A stretch of DNA of 64,000 bases from Oscillospiraceae bacterium (GCA_916988195.3 CAKASQ030000017.1:1-64000), one strand, 5' to 3'; positions 24,186 to 34,108 are shown, counted from the stretch's first letter. Numbers and translations are program-made. Notes: generated from the letters alone by a model not told the origin.

Positions 24186-24317
24186 ATGTCTCACAGCAAA
24201 AAGCAAAGTCGCTCCCAGCAATCCAGCCAGAACAGCGAAAACAGCCACAATCCGTCTCAGAACAAAACGTCCGACGTCGGCCAGACTCAGAACCGGAACA
24301 GCAAGAACTGCAAATAA
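24186..24317 (+). CDS. Small Gln/Asn/Ser-rich protein, SASP-like
   Basis: 43 residues from ATG 24186 after TGGAGG. Almost entirely S, Q, N, K and H (MSHSKKQSRSQQSSQNSENS...). Short, basic, Gln/Asn-rich proteins of this type occur among minor small acid-soluble spore proteins of Clostridia. The spoVAD-spoVAE context and the sigma-G-like promoter support a forespore role. No gamma- or alpha/beta-type SASP signature is seen, so the class is uncertain. Confidence 0.6.
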   Translation: MSHSKKQSRSQQSSQNSENSHNPSQNKTSDVGQTQNRNSKNCK

Positions 24318-24321
24318 CAGC

Positions 24322-24352
24322 TTCCGCCCGCAAGACGATCTTACGGGCGGAA
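24322..24352. terminator. Terminator between convergent SASP-like gene and addA
   Basis: 14-bp stem with one mismatch (arms begin TTCCGCCCG and end CGGGCGGAA) around a CGAT loop. T-tracts are weak. It lies between convergent genes and probably serves both. Confidence 0.65.
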
Positions 24353-24357
24353 TTCGT

Positions 24358-27300
24358 TTATGCAAGATGATACGCGCAGTCGCAGGAGAAAAAGTATAGA
24401 ATCTTCTCTTTGACCGGCAGGCCGTACATCCGGGAAAGGGCCTTGGCGTAGGCGCGCAGCTGCGGGGCATAATACGCGGCGCGCTCCTCCGGCCCATAGG
24501 GCGTTTTGTCGGTCTTGAAATCAACGAGGACAATGCCGTCCGGTTCTGACCAGAAGCAGTCGACCACGCCTTGCAGCATCACCTGCTCGCCCTCCGCACC
24601 TTGGACATATTCCCCTGCGTCGGTCAGGATGGAGAACTTGAACTCGCGCCGGAGCGTTTTTGCCTTTAAAATCCGCGCGCCGAACGGCGAGGAAAACAGC
24701 CGCACAATCCGCTCGGTCTGTACGCTTCCGGCCTGCTCCGGTGTTAAAAACTTCTGCGCCACCAGCCGCGCAAGCTCGCCTGTTACGCCGCCCTCCGTCC
24801 GGCAGGCTTCATAATTTGCAAACTGCATGAAAAGGTGCGTGGCGCTGCCGCGCGCCCTGCCGGAAAGTGATTTCTGACCAAACACAGGAAGCCGGAACCG
24901 CTCGGGATTTTTCGTCTCCTGCGGCGTCTGCTCAGCGGCCTCCAGATCGAGAAGCCTTCCCTTGAGCGCCGTCGCCGTGAGCTTCGAGGGCGTTTTCGAC
25001 GCGGCCAGATGCGCATACGGCGTGAAATCCGCCTCCGGCGCGGGCTTCTGGGTCTCTGGCTCCCCCAGCTCCTGCCGCACTGTATTTTCAAGCCTCTCCT
25101 GCAAATCCGCCGAATGGTACAGGCGAATGACCCACGGGTCACTTTGCACCGCGCTTACCTCGTTCGGCCCCGTCTCGGCAAAGAGCTCTCCCGCCTCCGT
25201 CCGGCAAAGCGCCGTCAGAAGCACCCAATCGCCGAGGCAAAGCGCACTGGCCGCCGTTCTCGGAGGCAGCGGAAGCGTGAGCGCCTCGTTCCACTTTTTG
25301 AGTACCGACGAAAGCCGGGATGCGCAGTAGCTCATGACGAGCACCTCTTTCGCCCGCGTCATCGCCACGTACAATACGCGAAGCTCCTCGGCAATTGTCT
25401 GCCGCGTCATTTTTTCGCCAATCGCGAGCCGCGCCAGCGACGGAAAATACGAGCGCGAGTTCATATCGACGACGTTTGCCCCCGCGAGAAGCGTCTCATC
25501 AAGCAAAACGCCCATCGAAGCGTCGCTCAGATTAAAGCGCTTAGAGAGGTCCGCCAGAAACACGACCGGAAATTCCAATCCCTTGGACTGGTGCATGCTC
25601 ATGATATGCACCGCGTTTTCTGTGCTGCCTCTCGCCCCGGCCGCAGGCGCGTTCCCCGATTCTGCCAGATCGTCCATGTACCGAAGAAAGCCCATCAGGC
25701 TCTGATTGCCTCCGGCGGAAAAGCTTGCGATCTGTGCGCGCAGAAGCTGCAAATTCGCCCGCCGCACCGCGCCGTTTTCCATCGCGGAAAAAATATCCTC
25801 CATACCGGTCGTCTGCAAAACAAGGTCAAAGAGCTCCGGGAGCGGCAAGAGCCTTGCACGGCTGCGCATGTCCTCCAGCCACGATAAAAACGCCTCCAGC
25901 TTTTCCCCTCGTGTCTCCAACGCCAGAAGGCTCTCATAATAGTCTCCTTTTCGGATTCCGACGCGCGCGCGCGCCAGCTCCTCAGCCGAAACGCCGAATA
26001 CCGGGCTTGCCAGCGCCGCGACAAAATCTACATCCCGGTGGGGATTGTCGATGATTTTAAGCGTCGCCAGCAGCACTTGCGCCTCGGTCGTGTCAAACAG
26101 GCTCTCGCCCCGGTCGCATTGGCTGGCAATGCCCTGCTGGGCCAGCGCTTTCTGATAGCTTGCCGGGTTTTCCTTCAAAGAGCGCAGAAGAATGACAATG
26201 TCGCCCATCCGGACAGGGCGAAGCGCGCCTGCGTCCGTGACCTGCATGCCGTCATCCAGCATCTTTCGGATGCGCGAGGCCACGAACCGCGCCTCCACCT
26301 CCCGCTTTTCCGGGCTCTGCTCGTCCGCGTCCGGCTTGCCGAGGTCGATGCAGTGAAGCTCCACCTTGGGGGTATCCGTCTGCGGATAAGAAAGGCCCGC
26401 GCGGAGCTTTTCCGCCTCGCCATAACGGAGCTCGAGCGATTCTCCCTGCATGCAGAGCGAAAACACATCGTTTGCCGCTGCAAGCACCTCGCGCCGGGAG
26501 CGGAAGTTATCGGAGAGCAGGATCTTGCGCGGCTCCGCGTCCTTCGCTTCTTCATAGGAGCAATAGCTCTCGTATTTTTGCAGGAAAATTCCGGGGTCCG
26601 CCAGCCGGAAGCGGTAAATGGACTGCTTCACGTCGCCGACCAGGAACCGGTTCTGTCCGTTTTTGGACACGGCCTCAAAGATGCACTCCTGCACCTCGTT
26701 GGAGTCCTGGTACTCATCGACCAGAATCTCGCGGTACTCCTCGGATATTTCGCGCGCCGTCCGGCTTAATTTGCCGTCCTTTGTGTACAAAAGCGCGATC
26801 GTCTCGTGCTCGAGGTCGGAAAAGTCCAGAAGCTTTCGCCGCCGTTTTTCCTTTGTAAACGCTTCGTCAAACGCGCGCAGCAGCTGAAGAAGGCCCCGGA
26901 TGGCAGGTGTCGTTTTCTTTAAATCCGCTTCGACTGTCTCCGCCTCCGCATAAAATGCCCGCTGCGCGTCCCGGATGGCCTCTAAGGCGTCCTTGCGGAG
27001 CTTCTGCGCGCGTGCTTTTGCCGCCTCATCCGCGCAGTCGCGCACGCCCGGAATCCGCCCAAAGTCCGGAATTTTATGCGCGAACGCGCCATCCCATGTC
27101 GTCTCCTCCGCAAGCGCTTGCACCTGCGCAAGATTCTTTTCGAAAACCGGCCCGTATTTTTCTTCCAGCGTCTCGTCCCGGCGCAAAAGCGCGATTGCCT
27201 TTTGCAGGCTCTCGCTTGCGAACCGGAGCGTATCCTGGAGTTCTTTCATCCAGAACGCGCCCCATGGGCTTTCCTCGAGCGGAGAAATGCGCGCATACGC

Positions 27301-27900
27301 TGCCTCCGCCTGTTTCATCCAGCCGCCCATATCGCGGCGGCAGCGCACCTCATCGTAGCAGGAAAGGCAGAGGTCGATGAGCCGCCGGTCATCCCGCCCG
27401 AAGCCGAGCTGGTCCGCCATGGCGGAGAAGTCGGCCTGATTGGCTCGGTCTTTGTAGAAGTCCTCGAGCGTGTTCTGGAAGATCTCCAATCGGATGGCAT
27501 CGGCCTCCGTCTGCTCGGCTACCCGGAAATCCGGCGGCAGATCGCGCAGCGTGCAGTACCGGCGCAGCAGCATCGCGCAGAAGGCGTGTACCGTTGAAAT
27601 CTGCGCGAGATGGATTCTCGTGAGCTGGCGCTGGAGATGGCGGTTTTCCGGTTTAGATGCAAGGCGCTTGGAAATTTCGGCGCTGATTTTGCCGCGCAGC
27701 TCGCTGGCCGCCGCCTTTGTGTAGGTGATGATCAGAAAGTCATCGATATTTGCCGGAGCAATCGGGTCTTCGACATAGGAAAGGAGCCGGTCGACCAGAA
27801 CCTTCGTCTTGCCCGATCCCGCCGCCGCAGAGACAAGCAGCGCACCGCCCCGGTTCTCCACCACCGCCTGCTGCGCCCGTGTCAGCTTCACCTCAGCCAT
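24358..27900 (-). CDS. addA: ATP-dependent helicase/nuclease subunit A
   Basis: 1180 residues, full length for AddA/RexA. UvrD-like motifs: VSAAAGSGKT (~23-32), VLVDEYQDSN-like ILVDEYQDSNEVQ, FLVGDVKQSIYRFRLADPGIF, LSDNFRSRREV, MSMHQSKGLEFPVVFLADL and VAMTRAKEVLV. The C-terminal RecB nuclease has GVVDCFW and VLVDFKTDK. With AddB it processes double-strand breaks at Chi-like sites for recombination. Its ATG overlaps the addB stop by 8 nt. Confidence 0.97.
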   Translation of the reverse strand: MAEVKLTRAQQAVVENRGGALLVSAAAGSGKTKVLVDRLLSYVEDPIAPANIDDFLIITYTKAAASELRGKISAEISKRLASKPENRHLQRQLTRIHLAQISTVHAFCAMLLRRYCTLRDLPPDFRVAEQTEADAIRLEIFQNTLEDFYKDRANQADFSAMADQLGFGRDDRRLIDLCLSCYDEVRCRRDMGGWMKQAEAAYARISPLEESPWGAFWMKELQDTLRFASESLQKAIALLRRDETLEEKYGPVFEKNLAQVQALAEETTWDGAFAHKIPDFGRIPGVRDCADEAAKARAQKLRKDALEAIRDAQRAFYAEAETVEADLKKTTPAIRGLLQLLRAFDEAFTKEKRRRKLLDFSDLEHETIALLYTKDGKLSRTAREISEEYREILVDEYQDSNEVQECIFEAVSKNGQNRFLVGDVKQSIYRFRLADPGIFLQKYESYCSYEEAKDAEPRKILLSDNFRSRREVLAAANDVFSLCMQGESLELRYGEAEKLRAGLSYPQTDTPKVELHCIDLGKPDADEQSPEKREVEARFVASRIRKMLDDGMQVTDAGALRPVRMGDIVILLRSLKENPASYQKALAQQGIASQCDRGESLFDTTEAQVLLATLKIIDNPHRDVDFVAALASPVFGVSAEELARARVGIRKGDYYESLLALETRGEKLEAFLSWLEDMRSRARLLPLPELFDLVLQTTGMEDIFSAMENGAVRRANLQLLRAQIASFSAGGNQSLMGFLRYMDDLAESGNAPAAGARGSTENAVHIMSMHQSKGLEFPVVFLADLSKRFNLSDASMGVLLDETLLAGANVVDMNSRSYFPSLARLAIGEKMTRQTIAEELRVLYVAMTRAKEVLVMSYCASRLSSVLKKWNEALTLPLPPRTAASALCLGDWVLLTALCRTEAGELFAETGPNEVSAVQSDPWVIRLYHSADLQERLENTVRQELGEPETQKPAPEADFTPYAHLAASKTPSKLTATALKGRLLDLEAAEQTPQETKNPERFRLPVFGQKSLSGRARGSATHLFMQFANYEACRTEGGVTGELARLVAQKFLTPEQAGSVQTERIVRLFSSPFGARILKAKTLRREFKFSILTDAGEYVQGAEGEQVMLQGVVDCFWSEPDGIVLVDFKTDKTPYGPEERAAYYAPQLRAYAKALSRMYGLPVKEKILYFFSCDCAYHLA

Positions 27901-30900
27901 CTGTCTTCCTCCTCTCGAGCGTCTGCCAGAATTCCTCCGCCTTGACCTTCTTCATAAACCGCGCCGCAACCCGGCACGCGTCCTTGTGGCACGCGCTCTG
28001 ATAATCGCAGTACATGCAGCTTGAAACCTTCGGCCCGCGCACAATGGGGTTGGGCGCGACCGCGCCGGAGAATATCTGCCCCGCCAAATCCCGCAGGCTT
28101 CCGGCAACAAACTGCTCCAAAAGCGCAAATTGCTCCTTCGTTGCAAGGCTTCCCTCGAGCTCGCCCTTTTTGTTCTGCTCATACGGCAAAAAGGCCGGCT
28201 TGTCTCCGGGCTCCATCGCCTGCAAAACGTCCTCGTCCCGCAGCAAAAGTCCCTGCCGCACAAGGTCTTTCTGCCGCTTTTTTGAAAGCGCCGCCTCCCC
28301 GGCTCCGGGCTCTAAGCTTACCACGTCCACACGCCCCGGCACGTAGAGTACGCCCGCAGGCTTTCGTCCGGCTGCCTCGTGGCTGCCCTTCGAGCGCTCG
28401 ATGGCGAAGAGGTACAGAAGCATCTGAAGCCCTTGCCCGCAAAGAAGATCGGTATAGTCAAATTCCTTGTGGCCCGTCTTGTAGTCGATGACGCGGAAAT
28501 AGCCGCCGCCCGGCGTGTCCAGCGTATCGACCCGGTCGACAAAGCCGGAGAGCACCGCCTGCCCGTCCGGCGTTTCAACGATCACGGGTGGGAGCTTTCC
28601 TTTATCAGAAAATGCGAGCTCCTCGTCGCATGGGGCAAAGCGCGACACACGCAGCTCGTCGGCTACATTACCCACGATGCCCAGCACCTCCTCGCGGTTT
28701 CGCCGGAAGAGATAGTCGCACCGTTCGTCCGTCTGCTGCGCGGCCGACATAAAATTCTTCGCGTATTCGTCCATATGCTGCGCCGCGATCCGGAGAACCG
28801 TTTCCCGCGGGACCGCATGGAACCCGCCCTGCGCCATCACATCGCGCACCGTACACTCGAGCACATGGTGCGCAAAGGTTCCAAACACGGGCGCGTCGAA
28901 GCTTGCCTGCCGCCACGGCTCGAGTTTTAACCCATAGCGCAGGAAAAACGCATACCGGCAGCCCGCAAACTGGTCGAGCTTCGACGCGGAGAGCCCGACC
29001 TTTTCGCCATAGAGCCCCTGCACCGTTTCTCTGGAAATTGCGGAGACAGAAAAACCGCACCGCTTTTCCATCTCGTATTTGATTTGCAGCGTCAATGGGT
29101 CCAGCGGCCACGTTTCGCCCTCCCGGATGGCCTCCGCCGCCAGCGCGCGCCTGTCCGGCACAAAGCGGCAGTCCCCCTGCAAAAGTATCCCGCACCGCGG
29201 CAGAATCGCCTTCGTTCTTGCCATCAGGTAGGACGGCTGCTCGCTGCCGGAGATGAGCCAGACGCGCTTGCGTGCGCTTTGAAGCGCCAGCTGCGTCCAG
29301 CCGAGTTCCCGCTCCAGCCGTTCCTCCGCGCACGGAGAAAGCGTCACGCCGAGGCTCAAAAGGCTCCTTCTCTCGCTGTCGGAAAGAAGGCCCTCCGCCT
29401 GAGAAAACGCTGGGAACGCGCCCTCGTCCGCACCGAGCACGAGAAGATACTCCGAGCGCAGCGCGCGCATCGCGTCAAGACTTCCCACGAGAACCTCGTC
29501 AAGATTCGCCGGGATCGAACCGACCTGATAGCAGCCAAGGAGCATCCGGAACATCTGCAAAAATAACTCGAGCTCCATCTCCTGCCCGCCGAGCACCAGC
29601 TCCGCCTGCTCCATCGCGGTCAGCAAAATCTCATAAAGCTGCTCCTGCTCCTGCGCGGCCTGCGCAGCTCCTTGCCGGTAGAGCTCGTTTGTCTGCTCGC
29701 AGGCCGTCTCCGGGAAGTGTGTCTGCTCCAGAAAGCTTGATAACGCGCGAAGGCGCTCGGATACCGTCCTTCCGGAGAGCCACGCCTTGTGAAGCGCCTC
29801 CAAGGGCTCCAATCCGCCTGCACGCCAGGTATTGAGCTCCAGAAGCGTCTGCTGTGTCTCGTCCGTAAATTCATGTCCGAAGCCGTCCGGGTGACGCGTC
29901 CAGTCGCTCAGCCACTGGCTACCCCGGATGTTCCAGAAATACGCGTACCGCTCGAGCCGGTCGCACGCATCAGCCGTAAGCGGCGAGAAGCCGGATTTGA
30001 GGTATTGTATCACGTCCTCATACGAAAACCGGCTTGCCGCCTGCATGGCGGACAAAATGGCCTGTAACAGCGGCTTTTGCAGAATATCGACCGTGCCCGC
30101 AAAATACGCGCCGATCCCGGCTCTTTGCAGCATGGGCTTCAAAGCCCTGACGTAGCGCTCATCCGTATATGCGACCGCGATCTCGCGCCACCGCACGCCA
30201 TCGCCTGTCAGCCGCTGGATCACCCCCGAAGCCTGCTCGCACGCGCACGCGGAAGAATCCGCCATGGATAGCGTCACCGCCTGTGCATCTGCGTCCATCG
30301 CCGTGCTGCCCGGCTCCAGCACATGCGTGAGCCAGAATGAGAGCGCTTCGGGCCGCTGCGTTTTCTCCTTGACGTGCAGGCGCAAAACCTTGACATTCTG
30401 CCTTGCAGCCATGCGCGAAAGCGTCTTGGCCGTCTGGGTCCCGCAAGTAAAACTCCCGGAATCCGAGCCGTCCGTGCAAAGATATACACGCGTTTCCTCC
30501 GCCTGCGGGAGTATTGCATCCAAGATTCGCAGCTGCACACTCGTAAAATCGGAAAAGCCCGCCAGATAAAAGCGCCTGCCTGCGCAGTAGTCCTCCTGCT
30601 CGAGCGTTTCCGCCAGCCGCGCCATCCGCGTCACAGGGTCGGAGCGCCCCGTTTTGCAGACACTTAAATAGCTTTCATAGAAAAGCCCCAGCTCCGTGAG
30701 CTTCTGCGCCTGCTGGCCGGTCATCTGCCCTGCTGCCTGCAAAAGCTGCGGCGGCGTGACGCAGTAGGTCATGAACTCCTCGAGCATTTTCCCGAGCTGC
30801 TTCAAAAACTCCGGCCGGAGAAGCGACGCGGCGTAATATTTGATCTGCGACTTCACACGATCTGCCGCCAGATACAGGCAAAGAAGCCGGCCGCCCTCGT

Positions 30901-31153
30901 CTAAGTATTCCTCGCTCACGCCGCCATAGATCGAAAACACACGGCTGGCCAGCCTCGTAAAGCTCAGAACCTCCGCAAAGCGGGAAATGCCGTCTCCGCC
31001 CGTCTGGCACAGTGTGCGCTCTGCTTCAAAGGAATACTGCTCGGGCACGATGAGAATCTGATTGTCTTCGCCCGCCTGCGCGCGCTCGCAGATGGTACCG
31101 ATGAGCTCGGCTAGTCCTGCCTGCCGGTCCTCTCCCAGCAAAAGTGTCAGCAT
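27893..31153 (-). CDS. addB: ATP-dependent helicase/nuclease subunit B
   Basis: 1086 residues from ATG 31153 (AGGAGG just upstream; an ATG 18 nt earlier is less well placed). The N-terminus is MLTLLLGEDRQAGLAELIGT followed by ILIVPEQYSFEAERTL: the AddB pattern but without the GxxGxGKT of the Walker A. Later VLECTVRDVM, VIDYKTGHKEFDYTDLL (nuclease) and the iron-sulphur Cys set LDQFAGCRYAF, CMYCDYQSACHKD. It is the partner of AddA and carries the second nuclease. Confidence 0.95.
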   Translation of the reverse strand: MLTLLLGEDRQAGLAELIGTICERAQAGEDNQILIVPEQYSFEAERTLCQTGGDGISRFAEVLSFTRLASRVFSIYGGVSEEYLDEGGRLLCLYLAADRVKSQIKYYAASLLRPEFLKQLGKMLEEFMTYCVTPPQLLQAAGQMTGQQAQKLTELGLFYESYLSVCKTGRSDPVTRMARLAETLEQEDYCAGRRFYLAGFSDFTSVQLRILDAILPQAEETRVYLCTDGSDSGSFTCGTQTAKTLSRMAARQNVKVLRLHVKEKTQRPEALSFWLTHVLEPGSTAMDADAQAVTLSMADSSACACEQASGVIQRLTGDGVRWREIAVAYTDERYVRALKPMLQRAGIGAYFAGTVDILQKPLLQAILSAMQAASRFSYEDVIQYLKSGFSPLTADACDRLERYAYFWNIRGSQWLSDWTRHPDGFGHEFTDETQQTLLELNTWRAGGLEPLEALHKAWLSGRTVSERLRALSSFLEQTHFPETACEQTNELYRQGAAQAAQEQEQLYEILLTAMEQAELVLGGQEMELELFLQMFRMLLGCYQVGSIPANLDEVLVGSLDAMRALRSEYLLVLGADEGAFPAFSQAEGLLSDSERRSLLSLGVTLSPCAEERLERELGWTQLALQSARKRVWLISGSEQPSYLMARTKAILPRCGILLQGDCRFVPDRRALAAEAIREGETWPLDPLTLQIKYEMEKRCGFSVSAISRETVQGLYGEKVGLSASKLDQFAGCRYAFFLRYGLKLEPWRQASFDAPVFGTFAHHVLECTVRDVMAQGGFHAVPRETVLRIAAQHMDEYAKNFMSAAQQTDERCDYLFRRNREEVLGIVGNVADELRVSRFAPCDEELAFSDKGKLPPVIVETPDGQAVLSGFVDRVDTLDTPGGGYFRVIDYKTGHKEFDYTDLLCGQGLQMLLYLFAIERSKGSHEAAGRKPAGVLYVPGRVDVVSLEPGAGEAALSKKRQKDLVRQGLLLRDEDVLQAMEPGDKPAFLPYEQNKKGELEGSLATKEQFALLEQFVAGSLRDLAGQIFSGAVAPNPIVRGPKVSSCMYCDYQSACHKDACRVAARFMKKVKAEEFWQTLERRKTDG

Positions 31154-31216
31154 CCGCGCCCCTCCTTTCATTCGTCTTCTTTTTTCTTTTTTCCTATTAT
31201 ATCAGGTTGGATGGGT

Positions 31217-31240
31217 AAAAAAAAGGACGCTTACGCGTCC
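31217..31240 (-). terminator. Intrinsic terminator after spoIIR
   Basis: Perfect 6-bp stem GGACGC/GCGTCC with a GTAA loop, followed on the - strand by T8. The loop contains the spoIIR stop codon, so gene end and terminator overlap. Confidence 0.85.
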
Positions 31241-31839
31241 CAGAGGATTTTTTTGAGTTTTCCGAGCAGTTCCAGCGTTTTGAACTCCACTTCTATTTCG
31301 CCCGAGTCTTCTGTCAAAGCGGAAATTTCCCCGTCTGTAAAACCCGCCGCCTCGCAGACCGCTTCAAAATCCTCCGCGTTCGCGGGCAGGCACAGCGCCG
31401 GAAAAACCACGCACCACCAGTTGTGCCCCTCGCCAGTTCCGATCGTCACCCGCAGCGTCCGGTAGACCCCGGCAGGCAGGCGGAAGGTCTCGTAATCGCG
31501 CGTCGGAAAAAGCTCCCGCCGGAGGCTGACCTTCGCCGTGTCCCCGCTTCCAAGCCTGCTGAGCGTTTCATTCGCTGCCTGCTCGATGGCGGGAAGCCCA
31601 TTTTGAAGCGCCGCTTCCGGGTCGGTTTCTTCCTCCAATACGTCGGCCGTCGCCCGCAGGACCGCGTCGCGCACGAGAAGCTTCACGCTCTGATCCTCCG
31701 CCGTGTCTGAGTTTGCCACCACATGGAGCCGGATGAGCTTTTGCGCGAGCTGCTGCTGCCGGGCCTGTGAAACTGCACACAGGCACATGGCGATTGCAGC
31801 CAGCATGGAAGTTGCCGCCGTTATGTATCGTTTCCTCAT
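31231..31839 (-). CDS. spoIIR: Stage II sporulation protein R
   Basis: 202 residues from ATG 31839 (AGGCGGTG upstream). An N-terminal signal or membrane helix (~5-22) is followed by the SpoIIR signature LIRLHVVANSDTAEDQSVKLLVRDAV, then LRRELFPTRDYETFRLPAGVYRTLRVTIG and GHNWWCVVFPALC. In Bacillus it is made in the forespore under sigma-F and triggers SpoIIGA to activate pro-sigma-E in the mother cell. Confidence 0.95.
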   Translation of the reverse strand: MRKRYITAATSMLAAIAMCLCAVSQARQQQLAQKLIRLHVVANSDTAEDQSVKLLVRDAVLRATADVLEEETDPEAALQNGLPAIEQAANETLSRLGSGDTAKVSLRRELFPTRDYETFRLPAGVYRTLRVTIGTGEGHNWWCVVFPALCLPANAEDFEAVCEAAGFTDGEISALTEDSGEIEVEFKTLELLGKLKKILWDA

Positions 31840-31880
31840 AAAAAACACCGCCTAAGCCTCGAGATACCCAAAGCTTAGAC
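31840..31880 (-). terminator. Terminator-like hairpin at the spoIIR start
   Basis: Arms CCGTCTAAGC and GCTTAGGCGG (one mismatch) with a 15-nt loop, followed by GTGTTTTTTATG that already belongs to the spoIIR start. It could end ispE transcription or hide the spoIIR ribosome site. Confidence 0.5.
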
Positions 31881-31894
31881 GGATGTTTCAAATT

Positions 31895-32803
31895 TTATAC
31901 GTTTTTAGCAAGGAAAACCTGCGTGTACTTGTCTTTCAGCATCGTGCACGCAACGGTCGCGTACTCGAACGAGTCGTAAATCCCGAACACCGCCGAGCCC
32001 GAGCCCGTCATCTGCGCGCCGTATGCGCCGTAGGTGATCATCATCGAGCGGATGTAGTTGATATCAAAGTGCTCCTTGAGGACGATCGGCTCAAAGACGT
32101 TGCACATGCTGCCGCCAATGCCGAGAAGCTCGCCCTTTTGAAGATTCGAGATCATCGCCTTATGGTCCGGCCGCTTTTCGATGAACGTCTCGTCAAGCTC
32201 CCGGTAAAGCTCCGGCGTGGAGACCGAAAACTCCGGCTTACAGACGGCAAAATACATCTCCGGCGCGTCGGAAAGCTTGGTAAGCTTATTTCCCACGCCC
32301 TCGACAAGCACCGTCCCCTGCATCACGCAGAACGGCACATCGCTTCCGATGGTGCTTCCCAGCTCGCAGAGCGCCGGCATGGAAAGCGGATGCCCATAGT
32401 GCTTATTGAGCACGCGCAGAACCGCCGCCGCGTCCGCGCTTCCGCCGCCGAGACCCGCCTGCATCGGAATGCGCTTGCTGATGAAGATCTCCAGGCCTTC
32501 CTCGGGAAGCTTCGTCGCCTCGTAATAGGCCTTTGCCGCCTTCCAGACGAGGTTTTCCTCGTTCTGCGGATAGCCTTCTGTCACAAGCGTCGTGGTCGGG
32601 TTCTCGCGATCGGTCTCATCGAGCACCTCGCGGTAGCAGTGCACCTGCCATGGCGCATTTGTTCCGATGTCGACCGTTACGTCGTCGTGCAGAGAGATGG
32701 TCTGCATGACGGACTTGATGTTGTGGTACCCGTCCTCACGCTTGTCAAGCACGTCCAGCGTCAGATTGACCTTGGCAAACGCGCCTTCTGAAATCGTAAC
32801 CAT
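31895..32803 (-). CDS. ispE: 4-diphosphocytidyl-2-C-methyl-D-erythritol kinase
   Basis: 302 residues. GHMP-kinase motifs: AKVNLTLDVLDKREDGYHNI at the N-terminus and IPMQAGLGGGSADAAAVLRVL (ATP site). Later SDVPFCVMQGTVLVEGVG and AQMTGSGSAVFGIYD. IspE phosphorylates CDP-methylerythritol in the MEP isoprenoid pathway. Its ATG overlaps the DUF1015 stop by one base. Confidence 0.96.
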   Translation of the reverse strand: MVTISEGAFAKVNLTLDVLDKREDGYHNIKSVMQTISLHDDVTVDIGTNAPWQVHCYREVLDETDRENPTTTLVTEGYPQNEENLVWKAAKAYYEATKLPEEGLEIFISKRIPMQAGLGGGSADAAAVLRVLNKHYGHPLSMPALCELGSTIGSDVPFCVMQGTVLVEGVGNKLTKLSDAPEMYFAVCKPEFSVSTPELYRELDETFIEKRPDHKAMISNLQKGELLGIGGSMCNVFEPIVLKEHFDINYIRSMMITYGAYGAQMTGSGSAVFGIYDSFEYATVACTMLKDKYTQVFLAKNV

Positions 32804-34044
32804 TACTTGATCTTTCTGCCTTCCAGATAATATCTCTTTTCACGGCTGTGACCCATGGAGAAGGTCTTTCTGGGAAGCACGCCGTCGGCGATCACGCCTC
32901 TAAACAGCTGGCTCTTTTCCATCGCGGGCAGCAGGAAGCCGATGGCGTTTTCCTGTTTCGCGAAGCCAATCAGCGCGTCGTCGTCATGGATGTAGTCGAT
33001 CTCGCCCGCGTTGTTCTTGAGGTACTCATCCAGGAAGTGCTGGAGGATGCCGACGGCCAGCTCGCCCTTGTTCTTATCGAGAACGATCGTTCCAGACTCG
33101 TCGCCTGCGTACCACTTCACGGGGAAGCCTTCGGTGCCTGCGCATGCCTCTTCCAAAGCGGCAAGCAGCTTCTTGGGCTCGGTCTTGAAGATCACGCGGT
33201 GAATCGGCTCAAACGCCTGCGCCGGGTCGTGGATGTTCTCGAGCTCAACGAGCGCGTATCTGGCCGGATGGTTCGAAAGGTCCACGCCGGGGTTGTTCTT
33301 CTTGAGCTCTTCATAGCAGGATTTCGCAGTAGCGAGCGAGTGGTTTCCGTCGCCGACAGCGAAGACCATCGGGGTGCCCTTGAGACCCACGTACTTTTCG
33401 CCGACAGTCGCGGTGTACTCGGTGAGCGCCTTGTTGAAGTCGTCAACGTCTTTTCCTTCGACGAGCCAGCCGGTGATGTGGCCGCCGCCTTCCATAAGGT
33501 CGAAGTCATAAACTTTTTTCAGGCTGTTCTTCTTCGCGCCGATCGGCTCGATGAGCTTCTTGTCGTGGTCATCGCAGAGCATCAGAACATGCGGCAGCTC
33601 AATGGGAGCGTCGCGGCGGACTCTCTGACGGGGCGGAATGCGCTCGGGAACCGTGCGCTCGGTCGCACGGATGGCAGAGGTTGCGCCAGGGTTATAGTCA
33701 TACGTGTCAAGGTCGACCATACCCACTAAGCCTTCGCGGATGGAACCGTTCTCGAGTGTTCTTTCGACATAGATGAAGCTGTTGGGATACTCGGTAAACA
33801 CGCCGTCTTCCATGTACTTCTTCATGGTGGCGTTAATTTCTGCCGTGTGCGCGGCTTCCTTTTCAGTGCCGAGCTCAGCTTCAGGGAGAATGAGGTTGAT
33901 CGTGGAGACAGCGCCCTCGGCGTTCTTTCTCACGCGATCCCAGTACGCCTGGTCGGAGGTGAACTGGTCACAGGCGATGACGGCCCACTTTTCCATATGG
34001 TCGGTCTTCGGCAGCAGAATGTTTGCGGGTAAGAATGCGTTCAT
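32803..34044 (-). CDS. DUF1015 family protein
   Basis: 413 residues, full length for the family. Starts MNAFLPANILLPKTDHMEKW and has ACDQFTSDQAYWDRVRKNAE, SFIYVERTLENG, IPPRQRVRRDAPIELPHVLM, MVFAVGDGNHSLATAKSCYE and HPARYALVELENIHDP. DUF1015 proteins are widely conserved and linked to ispE here by overlap. No catalytic role is established to my knowledge. Confidence 0.92.
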   Translation of the reverse strand: MNAFLPANILLPKTDHMEKWAVIACDQFTSDQAYWDRVRKNAEGAVSTINLILPEAELGTEKEAAHTAEINATMKKYMEDGVFTEYPNSFIYVERTLENGSIREGLVGMVDLDTYDYNPGATSAIRATERTVPERIPPRQRVRRDAPIELPHVLMLCDDHDKKLIEPIGAKKNSLKKVYDFDLMEGGGHITGWLVEGKDVDDFNKALTEYTATVGEKYVGLKGTPMVFAVGDGNHSLATAKSCYEELKKNNPGVDLSNHPARYALVELENIHDPAQAFEPIHRVIFKTEPKKLLAALEEACAGTEGFPVKWYAGDESGTIVLDKNKGELAVGILQHFLDEYLKNNAGEIDYIHDDDALIGFAKQENAIGFLLPAMEKSQLFRGVIADGVLPRKTFSMGHSREKRYYLEGRKIK

Positions 34045-34108
34045 AGTATTTTTTCACCTTTCATTTTCATAAGTTTTTTCGCGGAAACAAAAGGACGTTG
34101 CGACAAAA

